Below the pieces are notes generated by a model that saw nothing but the letters and a program-made list of their open reading frames with translations, made no database searches and was not told the origin of the DNA. This document shows, piece by piece, positions 34,929 to 45,502 of a stretch of 64,000 nt of DNA (positions are counted from its first letter, which is position 1; every line of letters starts with the position of its first letter). The stretch lies in contig JADDOH010023038.1 of assembly GCA_016648135.1 (NCBI GenBank), positions 248,001 through 312,000 on the forward strand, in the 5' to 3' direction. The stretch comes from Agrypnia vestita (lineage: Eukaryota; Arthropoda; Insecta; Trichoptera; Phryganeidae). Made by a program: the position numbers and the translations under genes.

Positions 34929-35068
34929 GCGAGGGTGTTTGGAAATACTACGTTAAAAGCCGTAGAGCCTTCACCCGACGTAGATAGATAGCTTGTTTGC
35001 CTTTAACAAGGCGTAAACTCAGTTAGGAGTAGGATCGAGCTGAAAGGCGAAGAAGAGGAGCCATCACA

Positions 35069-35146
35069 AGGTTAATACACAAATTGATAAAATATCACTA
35101 AAAGTTACTAAAAATCTACGCGTGTGAAGCCGCTCGGGTAAGCTAG
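35069..35146 (+). mobile_element. Helitron 3' end fragment next to the giant element
   Basis: Begins 'aggttaatacacaaatt', runs through 'ttactaaaaatctacgcgtg', 'gaagccgctcgggtaag' and ends CTAG (35,143-35,146) before T. The same sequence lies uninterrupted at 54,474-54,525, so the giant element's right edge sits inside a Helitron copy. The left half of that Helitron is not found at 12,032. Confidence 0.6.
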
Positions 35147-35205
35147 TAATTTATAAAATAGACTCCCAGAATACATAATAATAAAATTATCACTTTGCAT
35201 TTGAG

Positions 35206-35445
35206 TTGAAGATCCTAGGAAAGCCCAAGATTCCCCATGCACATTTTTTCAAGGAGGCATTCGAGATCTATAAGCACATCAATGGAGATAATGGTTTTAA
35301 ACTGAAAACCTCTCGGTACCCGGCATTTAAAATTCAATCTCGTTGTGGATTCCGCAAAGATATTGAATTGACAATAGATGGAACAAACCCAAGACAACTT
35401 GAGACAATATATGTCTCTGATACGGTGTTATCACGCGTTATATAA
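35206..35445 (+). pseudogene. Possible GIY-YIG/Penelope-type C-terminal fragment, 79 codons
   Basis: A frame with HFFKEAFEIYKHINGDNGFK followed by LKTSRYPAF. This resembles the '(K/R)EAIEIxKHxxxxNRDDGyKLSxxWxP' ending of insect proteins with a GIY-YIG nuclease tail (Penelope-like and related reverse-transcriptase ORFs). The nuclease motif itself is not present upstream. Tentative. Confidence 0.3.
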
Positions 35446-36420
35446 ACAAAGATATACACACTGTTTTCGACACCAGTATTTAGCGCAATACTGACAATGG
35501 TACACCCTGCGTTCGACACAGTATAGCAAGCCAATACTTAATCACAACATCACAAATTTTACAGAGACGGACTAAACCCCATAGGCGAGGGGATTGGGTC
35601 ATAGTGTAGGTAAATACATAAATGTATTTAAGACACATCTGTAATGCACTTAAAGTGTTTATTCCTGCACAATTAAACCTAGTAAACAAAACATATTTTT
35701 TATAACATTGTTTTTTTTTTAATTTTTAAAAATTTCCTTCCAAACAGAGTCTCTTTGTAAAAATGTATTTTTGTAATAAAGCGCGATTTATTTATTAAGA
35801 CATTGTACTTTTTGAGAGTATTTAGTTTGATTCGTAGATAGCTCATAATTGTTTAAAAATTTACAAGATTGTAGTTATTTTTTAAAATAAGCAAACAAAC
35901 AAATTGGAACCAGCTGCGGAACTAGACCGTATACCAACAATTTTCATTAGTTTCATGTCTGTACGGGGTGTCTTGAGTTAGTAGCAAAAACTTTAAGGGA
36001 GTCTTCTACATTCAATTTTGTATAGAATATTCCTCACACTTTGGTTGAAATATTGACAGTTACGACATCAAAGTTTACATTTTTTTTTTCAAATTTTCTA
36101 ACATGTTTTCTGTAAAATGTTGGAATATCACAACAGTAATTTACACAGGGTGTAACAGAGCTAATTATCCTATTTTCAAAACTATTTGATAATTATAGAT
36201 GAAAATGAGCTGGTATTTTTTGTAATCCTGATAAATATCCCAAAGAATACAAAACCAAAAGAAAATTAAATAATAATGTGTAATGTGTAAAGTCAAAAGT
36301 AAAAGTTTTTGTTTTCCATAGACAATCGAGAATATTCTGTACGATCAACACCATCTATCGATGCGGTTACTTCATTTTGCTTTATAAAGCTCAAACGTCA
36401 AAATTAGCAAAGGGAAAAAC
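35446..36420. other. AT-rich intergenic, no feature seen
   Basis: Nothing beyond poly-T and poly-A runs (for example 35,710-35,722). Confidence 0.45.
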
Positions 36421-36429
36421 TACATTTCA

Positions 36430-36620
36430 AAATGAAGACTACAACACACACACGTTCACCAGTTTGAAGACTACAAAGTGTACGTACAATTGTAGTAAAA
36501 ACTACACGAAGTGAAGTAATTGTAGTACTACGAAATTGTAGTACTAATGAAGTAATTGTAGTATTAATGAAATGAAGTATTATTGTATTAATGAAGTGAA
36601 GTAATGAAATGAAGTAATGG
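36430..36620. repeat. Low-complexity 'gaagtaattgtagta' repeat
   Basis: Short overlapping units built from 'aatgaagtaa' and 'attgtagtac', grading into a G-run at 36,619-36,628. A second G-run lies at 36,675-36,684. Confidence 0.7.
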
Positions 36621-39110
36621 GGGGGGGGTTGTTTCAGTTTCCAGAAGTTTGTTCATTCAGTCCCAAACCGCGGAGGGGGGGGGGTTTCGATTTCCAAAGA
36701 TTTCTTCATTTATCTACATCAACTTCCCTAAAATTTCACATAAAGAATGGACTATTTGAAGTATGTGCTCGTACTTTCGATAACTTTGAAGTGTGTGTAC
36801 TTTGTAGTGTTCGCTTTGAAATTACTATTTGAAGTATGTACTTTCAATAATTTTTAAGTGTGTAATGTAGTACTACATTGTAGTAGTGAGTACAGAGCGG
36901 ACCCATCACTAGTCAAAATATTGCGGTTTCTTATAAAATGGCAACGAATTTTGTAGAATTTTGTTCGCATTGTATAAAAAGTCTAATTAAGAATATTACA
37001 TCACATTTTTAAACCATTATAGGTAGGTAGATACTTCATTAAAACATAAGTTTGATTTTTTTTACGAATTTCATTATTGTTTTGCATATTTATCCAAACT
37101 CCTTTTTCAAACTGGTGGAGGAAATATCTTAATTTTTTTTTACCCGACTTCGTTCAAATTTTGCTATCTCACATACAAACATATCTTACCATCATCTTAC
37201 TAATAACATCACCTATCATGTACGTAGGTACTTATGTAGTATTCATTTTTTACATGCGTCGTTTGATCATTATGAATTTTTAACATTTTTTTGTTATGTT
37301 TTGATATTCTACACCAGCGGTTTACAATATCAAAAAATATTTTTAATTACAATTTTATTAATATTATTATATTTAAAACAAAAATTTCGCCCGCGGCGCT
37401 GCTATAAATTTGTAAAAATGAAAGTGTAAATTGTCTCGTTTTCATCAGAAGAATTTTTACATTTAACGTGGTTAATTAATTTTATATACATATATTTTTT
37501 AGAAATAACAGTATTTTTTGGAAAAAAATTGCCTGCGGCGCATTAATTTTTTTGTTTATATAAATAATTTAATTTGATTTTTTATATATATTTTTTAATA
37601 AAAATCAGTTGTTAAAAAAAATACTTCTTTAAATGTCATGGTTTAGAATTTCGGCAACAAATGAGCTTCGGCACCTTTCATTTAAAAAAAAAACATTGTG
37701 ATATGTAAAGTTCAAATGTCTCACTTTTATCAGAAAAAATAAAACCCTGGTATTTTTTTTAAACTTAAATAAATTGAGTTCTGGGAAATATAGTCACCCT
37801 ATAAAATTTATAATGCAAATAGAATAAATTTCTCGAAATACAATCATTTTTATGAAGTGGTACAATTAAGCGTGATGTAGGTACTACCAAGTGGTACGCG
37901 AGCCAAAAAAGGTTGGGAAACGCTGTTCTACACGATAGACACTACAAGATATAAAATAATTGTTTTTTTACACCACTCATACTGGCGATATGATTATCTC
38001 CACCAGCTGCACGTGTCAAGGAGATGGACATTTGCGAGGCAGCACATAACTCGGCCATTTTGAAGTAAAAAAAATAATTTGTTGAAAAATAATTACCGAT
38101 ATATACCGTAAACAGTGACAGTAAAACGAATTTTGTATGTGCAAGGGTTACGTCATAAAAAATATTTGAATTTGCCGTATATAATGCAATATAAGGCGAG
38201 AGGGCAATTGATAAAGGCAAGGGCAATTGGCACAAGGATGGCGGATGACTTCTAAAAAAAATTAATGTTACAAGCTATGAGGCCTTCTTACTGTAGCGAA
38301 AGTACTATTAAGTAGGGTTTTTTGTACATGCTGGTGAATATAGGATATATAAAAGGTTTATATGAAATCTATGAAGTGTACAAATGTTTTACTAAGGAAT
38401 CCCGCCCCTAACATCCAGGCTCCTTCGGTGTTCTATGTATGCAAATATGTCACAATATGTGTATGAGTGCAGTCGTGTAGAGGTTGGCGGCAAGTTAGAT
38501 AACTATTTAATATCTACAGAAAAAAATAGTTGCTTACTGATATGAAGGGAATTTATTTAATAGATATAATCACATGCCTGGGTACTGCATTAAGTAACTT
38601 GCATCTAATATTAAAAATTCGTTTGCTTTAATACAAGTCAAATAAAATTTCTTACATTTGGAAAAAAAATCTGGTTCAAATTTAAGAAAGATTTTAATTA
38701 TTTTATTTGATTTTTAAAACGAATGAATTTACGTCATTTTAAGTTTGACAGAGGATACGTCAAAATTATTGATAAAAATGTATAGGTACTTTCAAGGAGT
38801 TTATATCCTTAACTATTACAAAATCGACTACTTTCAAAAGAAACATATTCGATTCTGAGAAAGTGATAGTTTTTATAATGTTTTATGTTTTACTCGTGTT
38901 GACTTTTTCATTTTTCACAACAAAATATGATGTTTAATTTAATTAATTTTCTGTAAAATTTTTTAATTTTAAAGTTTTTTATAATTTTATGATTTATTTT
39001 AGAATGTGTAGGTACGTACTGCCATTGTGATTGTTTTTTTGATTGCTTCCTTTTGTACCTTTTTAAAATAGTATTTAAACTGTAAGGATGCCTCTTCGTT
39101 TTTACTATTT
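36621..39110. other. AT-rich intergenic, no gene seen
   Basis: A diverged duplication can be seen around 37,380-37,480 and 37,525-37,740 ('cgcggcgc', 'aaatgtc', 'tttcatcagaa'), suggesting old transposon DNA. No recognisable ends or protein fragments. Confidence 0.4.
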
Positions 39111-39114
39111 TTTA

Positions 39115-39189
39115 TTATATTTGAACATTGTTTGAACATTTTCGATACATAATTGAGGTGGGAATGTACCTGAAAAGTATTGTAGACTA
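39115..39189. repeat. Dispersed repeat family D, copy 1 (left part)
   Basis: Matches 49,895-49,975 and 54,553-54,640: 'cattttcgatacataatt', 'gaatgtacctgaaaagtatt' and 'gtagacta'. It is interrupted at 39,190 by a Harbinger-like element; the right part resumes at about 39,961 ('ctctgttcgccctgt'). Confidence 0.65.
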
Positions 39190-39960
39190 GCGCCGGCCGC
39201 ACACTGGATGCGTTTTCGTACGAAATTGATACGTATACGTACGAATACGCAATTACATTCCTCACCTTCGAAGTAGTATTGAACATCGCACATTGTACAC
39301 GATTTTGTAGTGCGTGTACGCACGTATAGATGCGACGATCCGGATTTGTTAGGAAATTTTTGCGATTTCGTACGATGGATATTGGAAAATTTGTTAATTT
39401 GATACATGACCACAAATGTTTGTGGGACCAAAGTGATTCAACTGCGTGACCATCAACGCAGATCATGGCGAAGAATCTCTAAAGAACTAAAAATACCTGG
39501 ATGTTAAATAATTTGGTTTAATAAAGGTGAGGTGTATTATGTACTTCGTTTCTTTTATCTAAAAAATCTTTTAAATATTTTTCCGATGTTACGATCTCTC
39601 GTCGCACTTCGATTCTCCCCGGCATTTGTGAATCTATTAGATAATCATGAAATTTGTCATTATTTAAGTCTGCCGTAATATGATGGAATTTACCAAATTC
39701 ATCCCTTCTAGTAATTATATTTCGTTCACCCATTCGGTTCTACGATGCCGACGACGCCGTAGCAGCCTACGAGTCAGAAGAGAGTTTTCCAGAACATACA
39801 GATTATTCATTTGGCACAAAAGTTATTGGAGAAATGCGAAAAGTAACTGATCGTGACCAGCGCAAGACGCAATCAATGTGCGCGCTCAATACGTACGAAA
39901 ATAATCGTACGAAAATAATCGTACGAATATATAATTCGTATCTAAAGTGCGACCGGCCTT
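39190..39960 (-). mobile_element. PIF/Harbinger-like element, internally deleted
   Basis: The left end GCGCCGGCCGCACACTGGAT and the right end (read inverted) AAGGCCGGTCGCACTTTAGA are related TIRs, followed on both sides by TACG-rich subterminal repeats. It splits dispersed repeat family D. The empty site is seen at 49,938 and 54,611. The flanking triplet is CTA on the left and TTA on the right, compatible with a decayed 3-bp duplication. Inside is a fragment of a Harbinger nuclease N-terminus. Confidence 0.6.
39518..39733 (-). pseudogene. Harbinger transposase N-terminal fragment
   Basis: The frame contains ITRRDEFGKFHHITADLNND then KFHDYL. Just upstream, in another frame, is TEWVNEI. PIF/Harbinger nucleases typically have 'W(V)xxIxxxRxEFGxFHxLxxxLxxDxxKFxxYFRM' at this point, so a frameshift lies near 39,720. 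The DDE catalytic domain is absent. Confidence 0.6.
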
Positions 39961-40019
39961 ACTCTGTTCGCCCTGTGTAGTATTTTTATGATTTTTTAAA
40001 ACAGTTCAACACGGGGTCT

Positions 40020-40360
40020 CTTTTTCCGAAGAGGGTGCGATTTCCGAACCTCTTCCCAAGATTAAGTGGCGGTGCATCGGGCCAGACGTGGACTAGATTA
40101 AATGCATCCGCCGATGCCTTTTTATCCGCGCCCCCCGCCCTGGCTGCGGGTGATTTATGTGGAACCCCGGCCACGCGGCAACAAATCTGTGGCCGGCGCC
40201 ACAAATTATCTTCACCGAGATTTATCACCTCCCCGCACTCCCCGCCCTCTTCTGGGTCATCGCCGAAGGTCCTTCCGCACCCTCAAGTATTTTTGCAATC
40301 TTTTATGGCGGCACTGACGCCCCTGGTCGGTGTACACTCTTCATCTACCATGCGGGAAGC
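40020..40360. other. GC-rich island
   Basis: Strong G+C rise (ccccgccctggctgcggg, ggccggcgcc) with overlapping stop-free frames in three plus frames and one minus frame, which is base composition and not a gene. Candidate regulatory or conserved non-coding block. Confidence 0.4.
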
Positions 40361-40439
40361 ACCCGATAAAGCCTATTTATTCGAAATTGTAACATTACTT
40401 TTTTTTTATAGCTAATAGTCTCCCTTATTATAAGGACCG

Positions 40440-40550
40440 TTTGTTTGATCAGTAATACACAATAGTGAAACTGAAAGAAATTTTTTTCTTCCGAAAACGA
40501 GCTGTTTGATTGGAAAAACACAAAAATCCATTGTTTTGCAGTCTCCAATA
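40440..40550. repeat. Fragment related to the MITE interior at 1,650-1,740
   Basis: 'aaaacgagctgtttgattgg' and 'aaaaatccattgttttgc' resemble the 'cgagttgtttgatcggtgg...atctatgctttg' block of the 1.6-3.2 kb elements. Weak similarity. Confidence 0.3.
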
Positions 40551-40620
40551 AAAATAATGTTTGTATTTAATCAAGGCTGAGATGAATGGAATGTCCAGGA
40601 GGAAATGTCGTTTACCTGCC

Positions 40621-41475
40621 AGGTTCTAAAGAATAAGTATGCGAAATTTCGGATCGGCAAACGGTGTAGATTTGTACAAAAAATATATCAGGTGAGGGGG
40701 TGGGGTAAAAAGGGAGGGAGGAAAAGTTATCTTTGTTACCTGCCGGATCCTACAGAATAAATATGCAAAATTTGGGTCAGACTGGTCAAACGGTGTAGAT
40801 TTGTACAGAAAGTACATCAGGGGTAGGGTTGGGGTAAATGCCACCTTTATTATCCCGCCGGGTTTTGAAGAATAAGTATGCAAAATTTGGCTCAGATCGC
40901 TCGAAAGTGTAGATTTGTACAGAAATACAGAATATATCTAGGGGAGAGGGTTGGGTAAAAGGGGAGGGGGGAAAAGTTGTCTTTGTTACCTGCCGGATCC
41001 TACAGAATAAATATGCAAAATTTGGGTCAGACCGGTCAAACGGTGTAGATTTGTACAGAAAGTACACCAGGGGTAGGGGTGGGATAAATGCCACCTTTAT
41101 TACCCCGTCGGGTCTTGAAGAATAAGTATGCAAAATTTGGGTCAGATCGCTCGAAAGTGTAGATTTGTACAGAAATACAGAATATATCTAGGGGAGAGGG
41201 TTGGGTAAAAGGGGAGGGGGGAAATGTTGCCTGTTACCCGCCAGATCCTAAAGAATAAGTATGCAAAATTTAAGTCCGATCGGTCGAATGGTACAGATTT
41301 GCATCGAAAATATATCAGGAGGAGGGGAAGGGTAAAGGGGTGGGAGAAATGTCGTCTATGTTGCCCACCGGGTCCTAAGGAATAAGTATGCAAAATTTGT
41401 GCAATTGGACGAACGGTGTCTCGTTGTATAGAGAATAGACAGACAGACATAGAGTTTTATAGGTTGAGATCAGCC
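40621..41475 (-). mobile_element. Microsatellite Helitron-like element, inverted relative of 9,170-9,965
   Basis: On the minus strand it starts at about 41,475 with 'cctataaaactctatgtc' and TCTG units. Diverged ~115-bp units follow with 'caaattttgcatacttatt', 'ggatccggcaggtaac'-like blocks and pyrimidine tracts. A ~240-bp two-unit block (about 40,690-40,930 and 40,930-41,170) is duplicated almost exactly. Long frames on the minus strand are translated repeats. No CTAG end is seen on the left side. Confidence 0.6.
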
Positions 41476-41713
41476 ATAATCAACCTGCGGCCCGCCAAGC
41501 TTTTACATGTTGCCCGAAACACATTTTATATCAGGAAAGTGATTAAAAAAACCTGGCATTGTATGTTTCGAATATTTTGTAATACGCGCGAACAAAAAGA
41601 CAAACTCCTGTCATTTTAAAACCGGAGATTTCTACGGTTTAATAACGAATTTCTTTCAACCATAAATAGTTTTAACCACAGAGTGTAAGTTTTGTGTTTG
41701 TTATATAACTTTT

Positions 41714-41806
41714 AAGCCACATTCCACATTCATCCATTACTGTCAGTAAAATCTCGTGATCCAGTGTGTCGAATGCTTTTGTGAAATCTTTAAATATTAT
41801 TCCTAC
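41714..41806 (-). pseudogene. LINE reverse-transcriptase fragment (31 codons)
   Basis: The minus strand reads VGIIFKDFTKAFDTLDHEIL and continues LTVMDECG. This is the 'FLDFxKAFDTVxHxxLL' motif of non-LTR reverse transcriptases, in the first catalytic-Asp region. Flanking sequence has stops and no further conserved blocks. Confidence 0.65.
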
Positions 41807-43839
41807 TTTTTTTATCATTCATATAACTCACAAAATATTTTGAGTATGTTCAAATCTTTCTACAAACCGGTATTGTATTATTAATACATCGTGCCTTTAC
41901 GGTTTCCCGCCACAATGTGGTCTATGCAACTCTGGACATTTTTTTTTTTTTAAATTTCGTCCCCCGTTACACTTGTAATAAGGTTATAGAATCCGTACTC
42001 ATAAATCATATTTTCGTACGCGTTTATTGACTTATTATTATTGTTAAGACGCTGTACAGAAATAAACGATATACGTTAGTTTTAAATTTTATTTATTTCA
42101 TTATTGTATTTTGAGTATAAAGTTACGATGACAACAAATTTCATGTAGGAAGATAAGCGATAAGTATTATTATCATTCTGTCGTAGTTAAAAAATATATT
42201 TGTTAATTAATTAAGTCATATCAGTATAACGTTGCGGCCCGCGTAACTTAGCAAATATATGTATGTGGCCCGTAGAAAAAAAAGGTTGAGTACCTCTGGT
42301 ATAGATGAAGAAAAGAATACAAAGGTGTAACCCAAAAATTTTATGAACGTAAAAAATTATTATTACAACTACAGAAGTAAAAGTACTATACCTACCTATT
42401 AATTCTTGCATTAACCATGCAAAATTCTGCGATCAACGTGACGTTCGACATTCAAAATTATTAGGACGGATTGGAAACTTCATAGATTTACGAAAAATAG
42501 TATAAGGGACGCGTACACAGCCTAGAGTGAGATTTACGTTGTCTCAACCTGCTCTCGGCTAGGGCATTAGTAGGGACGGAGTTCGAAGTGGAAATGCTAG
42601 GCATATATTATTTAACATTTTAACGCGAAGTAGACTCCGGTAAATTGTTTTGTGGTTTTCTTTTTTATTATTTTAAAATGGACTTATTTTATCCGCCGGG
42701 TACTAAATAAATAATAATTATGCAAAATAATTATTGTTCTAAATATTTTGTTTTATACCAGTATAAACGTAGCTATCGGCGCTTTTTTTTAAAATAAAAG
42801 ATTTTGGACAAACGAACATTTAGATTTTTAATTATATAAATAAATAGTAGGTTTATGGAAACAAAGTAGGTATAAATAAACATCCTTGTATTGGAATGCA
42901 ACGTTGTGCCAAAATTTCAAAGCAATCGGCGAAGAACATTCAGAGATTAGCGATTTTGTACAAACGAACAGTTACATTTTTATTTATACAGATACATTAT
43001 AATTGTTTTTTCTTATATATTTTGCTATACTTTGAGACAAGCATGGTACAATAATTTTTACATGTGTTATTTTTTAGATTTGTAGATTTCGTAAAAGTTG
43101 GTAGAAATCAGTTTGTTTCACATACATCTCGTAATTACTACTTCCAAAATGTACAAATGCCAATTTTTCCGCTATAATGATTGACAGAAATTTTACGCCC
43201 CGTCTAATTTTATTTCTATAGCAGTAAATACATGCTATACAAATAAATTCTGCACACATAATAAAAATCATAAATCCAAGTCATTCGTCCACTTTATATT
43301 CACAGCAAATTTAGCGAAGCAATGTTGCCAGGCAACTGGCTATCTATCCTCAATAACAACTTGTTTGGGTGAGCGCGACAATACATTGTTTACCTTAGGG
43401 CATGCATCGGCGGTTTTCGGTAAACTGATTTACCGGTAGGTAAATGTGGCTAAATTCATTATCGAATAACCGGTAAATAAATGTTTATGTACATACCGGT
43501 ACTGATGATAAATTGTTTTTCGCTTTTCAATGTCGAATCGGAAGTAATTAAGCCTATCGAAATCTCTCGAAGACTCCACAACACTCTTGACTCGACTAGG
43601 ACATTCTCGTGAACACTGCAAAAGTAGAGTAAATATCAGAAATGTAAAGGAAGTTCTCAAGGCATCACGAAACCAACATGTTCTGTATTGAAGGCGAAGA
43701 AAATACCGCGCGGAGAGTCATTTTTGAAGTTTGATAAGTGCTACATAGAAACGCGACATTTTCAGCGATAAACCTTAGCGAGCAGAATGTGACCAGTGCG
43801 TTATTAATCGACTGACATATATTCGGGCGAAGTTCCTAC
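41807..43839. other. AT-rich intergenic with old LINE-tail sequence
   Basis: 42,800-42,850 and 42,900-42,995 each contain 'acaaacgaaca(t/g)tta', with 'aatttcaaagcaatcggcga' before the second. This is a pattern seen in the 3' untranslated part of insect RTE LINEs. Around 43,410-43,500 three ACCGGTA-type words occur. No gene seen. Confidence 0.35.
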
Positions 43840-43945
43840 GTGCGTCAATTGAGCGAATACTCCCGAAAGTGATCGAAGCGACAGAAATAGCGTAATTAGT
43901 GCTAATTTAGAAACAGTGTGACTATTCTAGAAATATTTTGTGACT
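43840..43945 (+). repeat. Dispersed repeat family E, copy 1
   Basis: Aligns with 55,735-55,860: 'gcgaata', 'gaaagtgatcgaagcgaca', 'tagcgtaattagtgc', 'aaagaaacagtgt' and 'attctagaaa'. It is probably a LINE 5' region. The downstream sequence to about 44,040 may belong to it. Confidence 0.5.
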
Positions 43946-44312
43946 GTAAATTTAAAAATAGCGCTCCGAATTAATTTGTGTGCAGTGACTTTTTGGTAAA
44001 TTAATAAAAAGTTTAAATTGTTTTTAGTGTTTCATTTACCTCCCGTAGTTGTTGTTGTAAAGTTCTCATGTTTTGTTGTAAAGTTCGTTTACCCCAAATT
44101 TCATGAAATTTTCACCGGCGTAATACAATGTATGTATGCACGTACGTTGGGAATCCGAGACTATCGATTGGAATAATTACTAGTCAAGCTTGCGGCATCC
44201 CTTTACGACTATTTTATCTTTCGAAAAATACTTTTAAGAGTCCTTTGAAGTTTCGTTAAGTCCAGTTACACTGTACAAATATATTGTCTCTTCAAGTTTG
44301 TGTTTACTGGGG

Positions 44313-44390
44313 TATTATGCCGTGTTGTTACGACCTTTCGGGCCGATGTTTCGGATCCCATTGCAGGGTCCATCATCAGGGCTGATGTGT
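44313..44390 (+). repeat. 'gcagggtccatcatc' repeat fragment
   Basis: 'tattatgccgtgttgttacg', 'ccgatgtttcggatcccatt' and 'gcagggtccatcatc' match one arm of the fold-back at 47,420-47,606. Confidence 0.55.
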
Positions 44391-44574
44391 TTTGATTTTT
44401 ATATTGTCTCTTTCAAAATATCTTCACTGCAATTTGATCAAATTCTAATTCATAATAACTACTATGAGAGTTGGATATTAATATAATATCAAGGGGTTAC
44501 ACCTCTATGGGAAAGTAAAATTTATGTAGAAAGATAAAATATATGAAGATGGGTGATTTCTAACAAGGAAGTGA

Positions 44575-44915
44575 TTATGTATTTTTACTCCATTTCTTTT
44601 AACTCGTAGCGTTTGCTCGTTTGCTCGTCGGCTTGTCTGCCGAAAAAACTTTGGATCGACTTTTAACCCTTTTCCCGTGATCCAATCGAGCTGAAACTTT
44701 GCAGGCAGACTCGTGGCGACGATAAAAATGATCAAATTTTCGTTTAAATTTTTTAAATAATTGTAGTATAATTTTGGATTTTTCGAAATTTTTATTACTC
44801 CCTTTCGTAGCGTCGCTCGACTCGAGCCCGACGCATGGGAGAGGCGCGAAACCCGTTTCAACTGGTAGAAAGGAAGTATAATAAAAACTTGGTTTTTATG
44901 GGTTAGTTTTTTATA
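44575..44915 (-). repeat. Dispersed repeat family C, copy 1
   Basis: Minus strand: 'aaaaaccaagtttttattat' start, 'aaaatccaaaattatactac' block, then 'tgcaaagtttcagctcgatt', 'ggatcacgggaaaagggtt' and 'cgatccaaagttttttcggc'. Copies in plus orientation lie at 47,860-48,345 and 48,346-48,690. Probably a SINE or LINE 3' family. Confidence 0.7.
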
Positions 44916-45342
44916 TTTTTATTATTAGCAATTATTAAGGTCCATATTCAACTATTATTATTCTGGAAAATATTTGGAAAAAATGTCCGCGTCATATTTA
45001 TTTTCGTGAAGCCTACTTTGTGATTGAGACGTAACATTGTCTGTTTATTCGAGACAAAAGAGAAGATCATGTGTTTATTTCAAAATGAAATATCTACAAT
45101 GTAGAATACGGATTTTTGAGTCCGATAAAACGTTTATTAAAAAAAATCGTTTAATAATTTTTTCGAATTGCTCCTAATTTTACAAAAAACTTTTTTCCAA
45201 ATCGGTTATCATATCGTTCTATGGAAAACTTTATATTTATCGGCTAGAATATTCCATCTGTCTGTGGGACACCTTGTTCGCGTAGTTTAAAGCTCGCCCG
45301 TTTTGCTGGTAGTCTATGTCCGCTTTCTGTGGTTTCGCTCAG

Positions 45343-45502
45343 TGGCTGTTGCTGTAGTTTTCACTATATACCAAACTCAAGATGGCTGTTGCTGTAGTTT
45401 TCACTATATACCAAACTCAAGATGGCTGTTGCTGTAGTTTTTACTATATACCAAACTCAAGATGGCTGTTGCTGTAGTTTTCACTACATACCAAACTCAA
45501 GA
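45343..45502. repeat. 40-bp tandem repeat, four units
   Basis: Units start 'tggctgttgctgtagttttc' at 45,343, 45,383, 45,423 and 45,463, with one or two substitutions in the last two. The low divergence indicates recent expansion. Confidence 0.95.

Larger units (their letters stand above)
12033..35068 (+). mobile_element. Giant-LTR, non-coding retrotransposon-like element (23.0 kb)
   Basis: Two direct repeats of 10,637 and 10,673 bp flank a 1,726-bp interior. Both repeats begin TGTGATG and end CATCACA, giving TG...CA ends and a perfect 7-bp terminal inversion. Two bases after the left copy is TGGCGCCGCGACCAGGAG, a tRNA-type primer binding site. A purine tract AACAATAGGGGGG ends two bases before the right copy. 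Together these are the four structural marks of an LTR retrotransposon, and a chance segmental duplication would not produce them. No gag, protease, reverse transcriptase or integrase is readable, so the element is non-autonomous. AAGG occurs within one base of both outer borders (12,028-12,031; 35,068-35,071), a possible but offset target duplication. Orientation is plus (binding site left, purine tract right). Confidence 0.8.
24396..35068 (+). repeat. 3' LTR, 10.7 kb
   Basis: Direct copy of 12,033-22,669. It lacks the 125-bp inverted duplication and has a 108-bp tandem duplication (25,050-25,258). It has three rather than five 149-bp units and about 21 rather than 15 (CAT)n minisatellite units. 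It ends CATCACA at 35,068. Confidence 0.8.

Noticed and set aside
12033..35068. Simple tandem segmental duplication of a 12.3-kb unit
   Set aside because: It would not explain TG...CA borders with a terminal inversion, a primer binding site directly after the first copy and a purine tract directly before the second. Kept as the main alternative.
38999..39466. 155-codon minus frame
   Set aside because: It crosses the border of the Harbinger-like element (39,190) and so joins unrelated sequences. No domain recognised.
40626..41450. Minus-strand frames of 85-115 codons with a repeated 'KSTPFDRSDPNFAYLF' motif
   Set aside because: The repeated peptide is a translation of the Helitron minisatellite, and equivalent frames exist on both strands at 9.15-9.44 kb.
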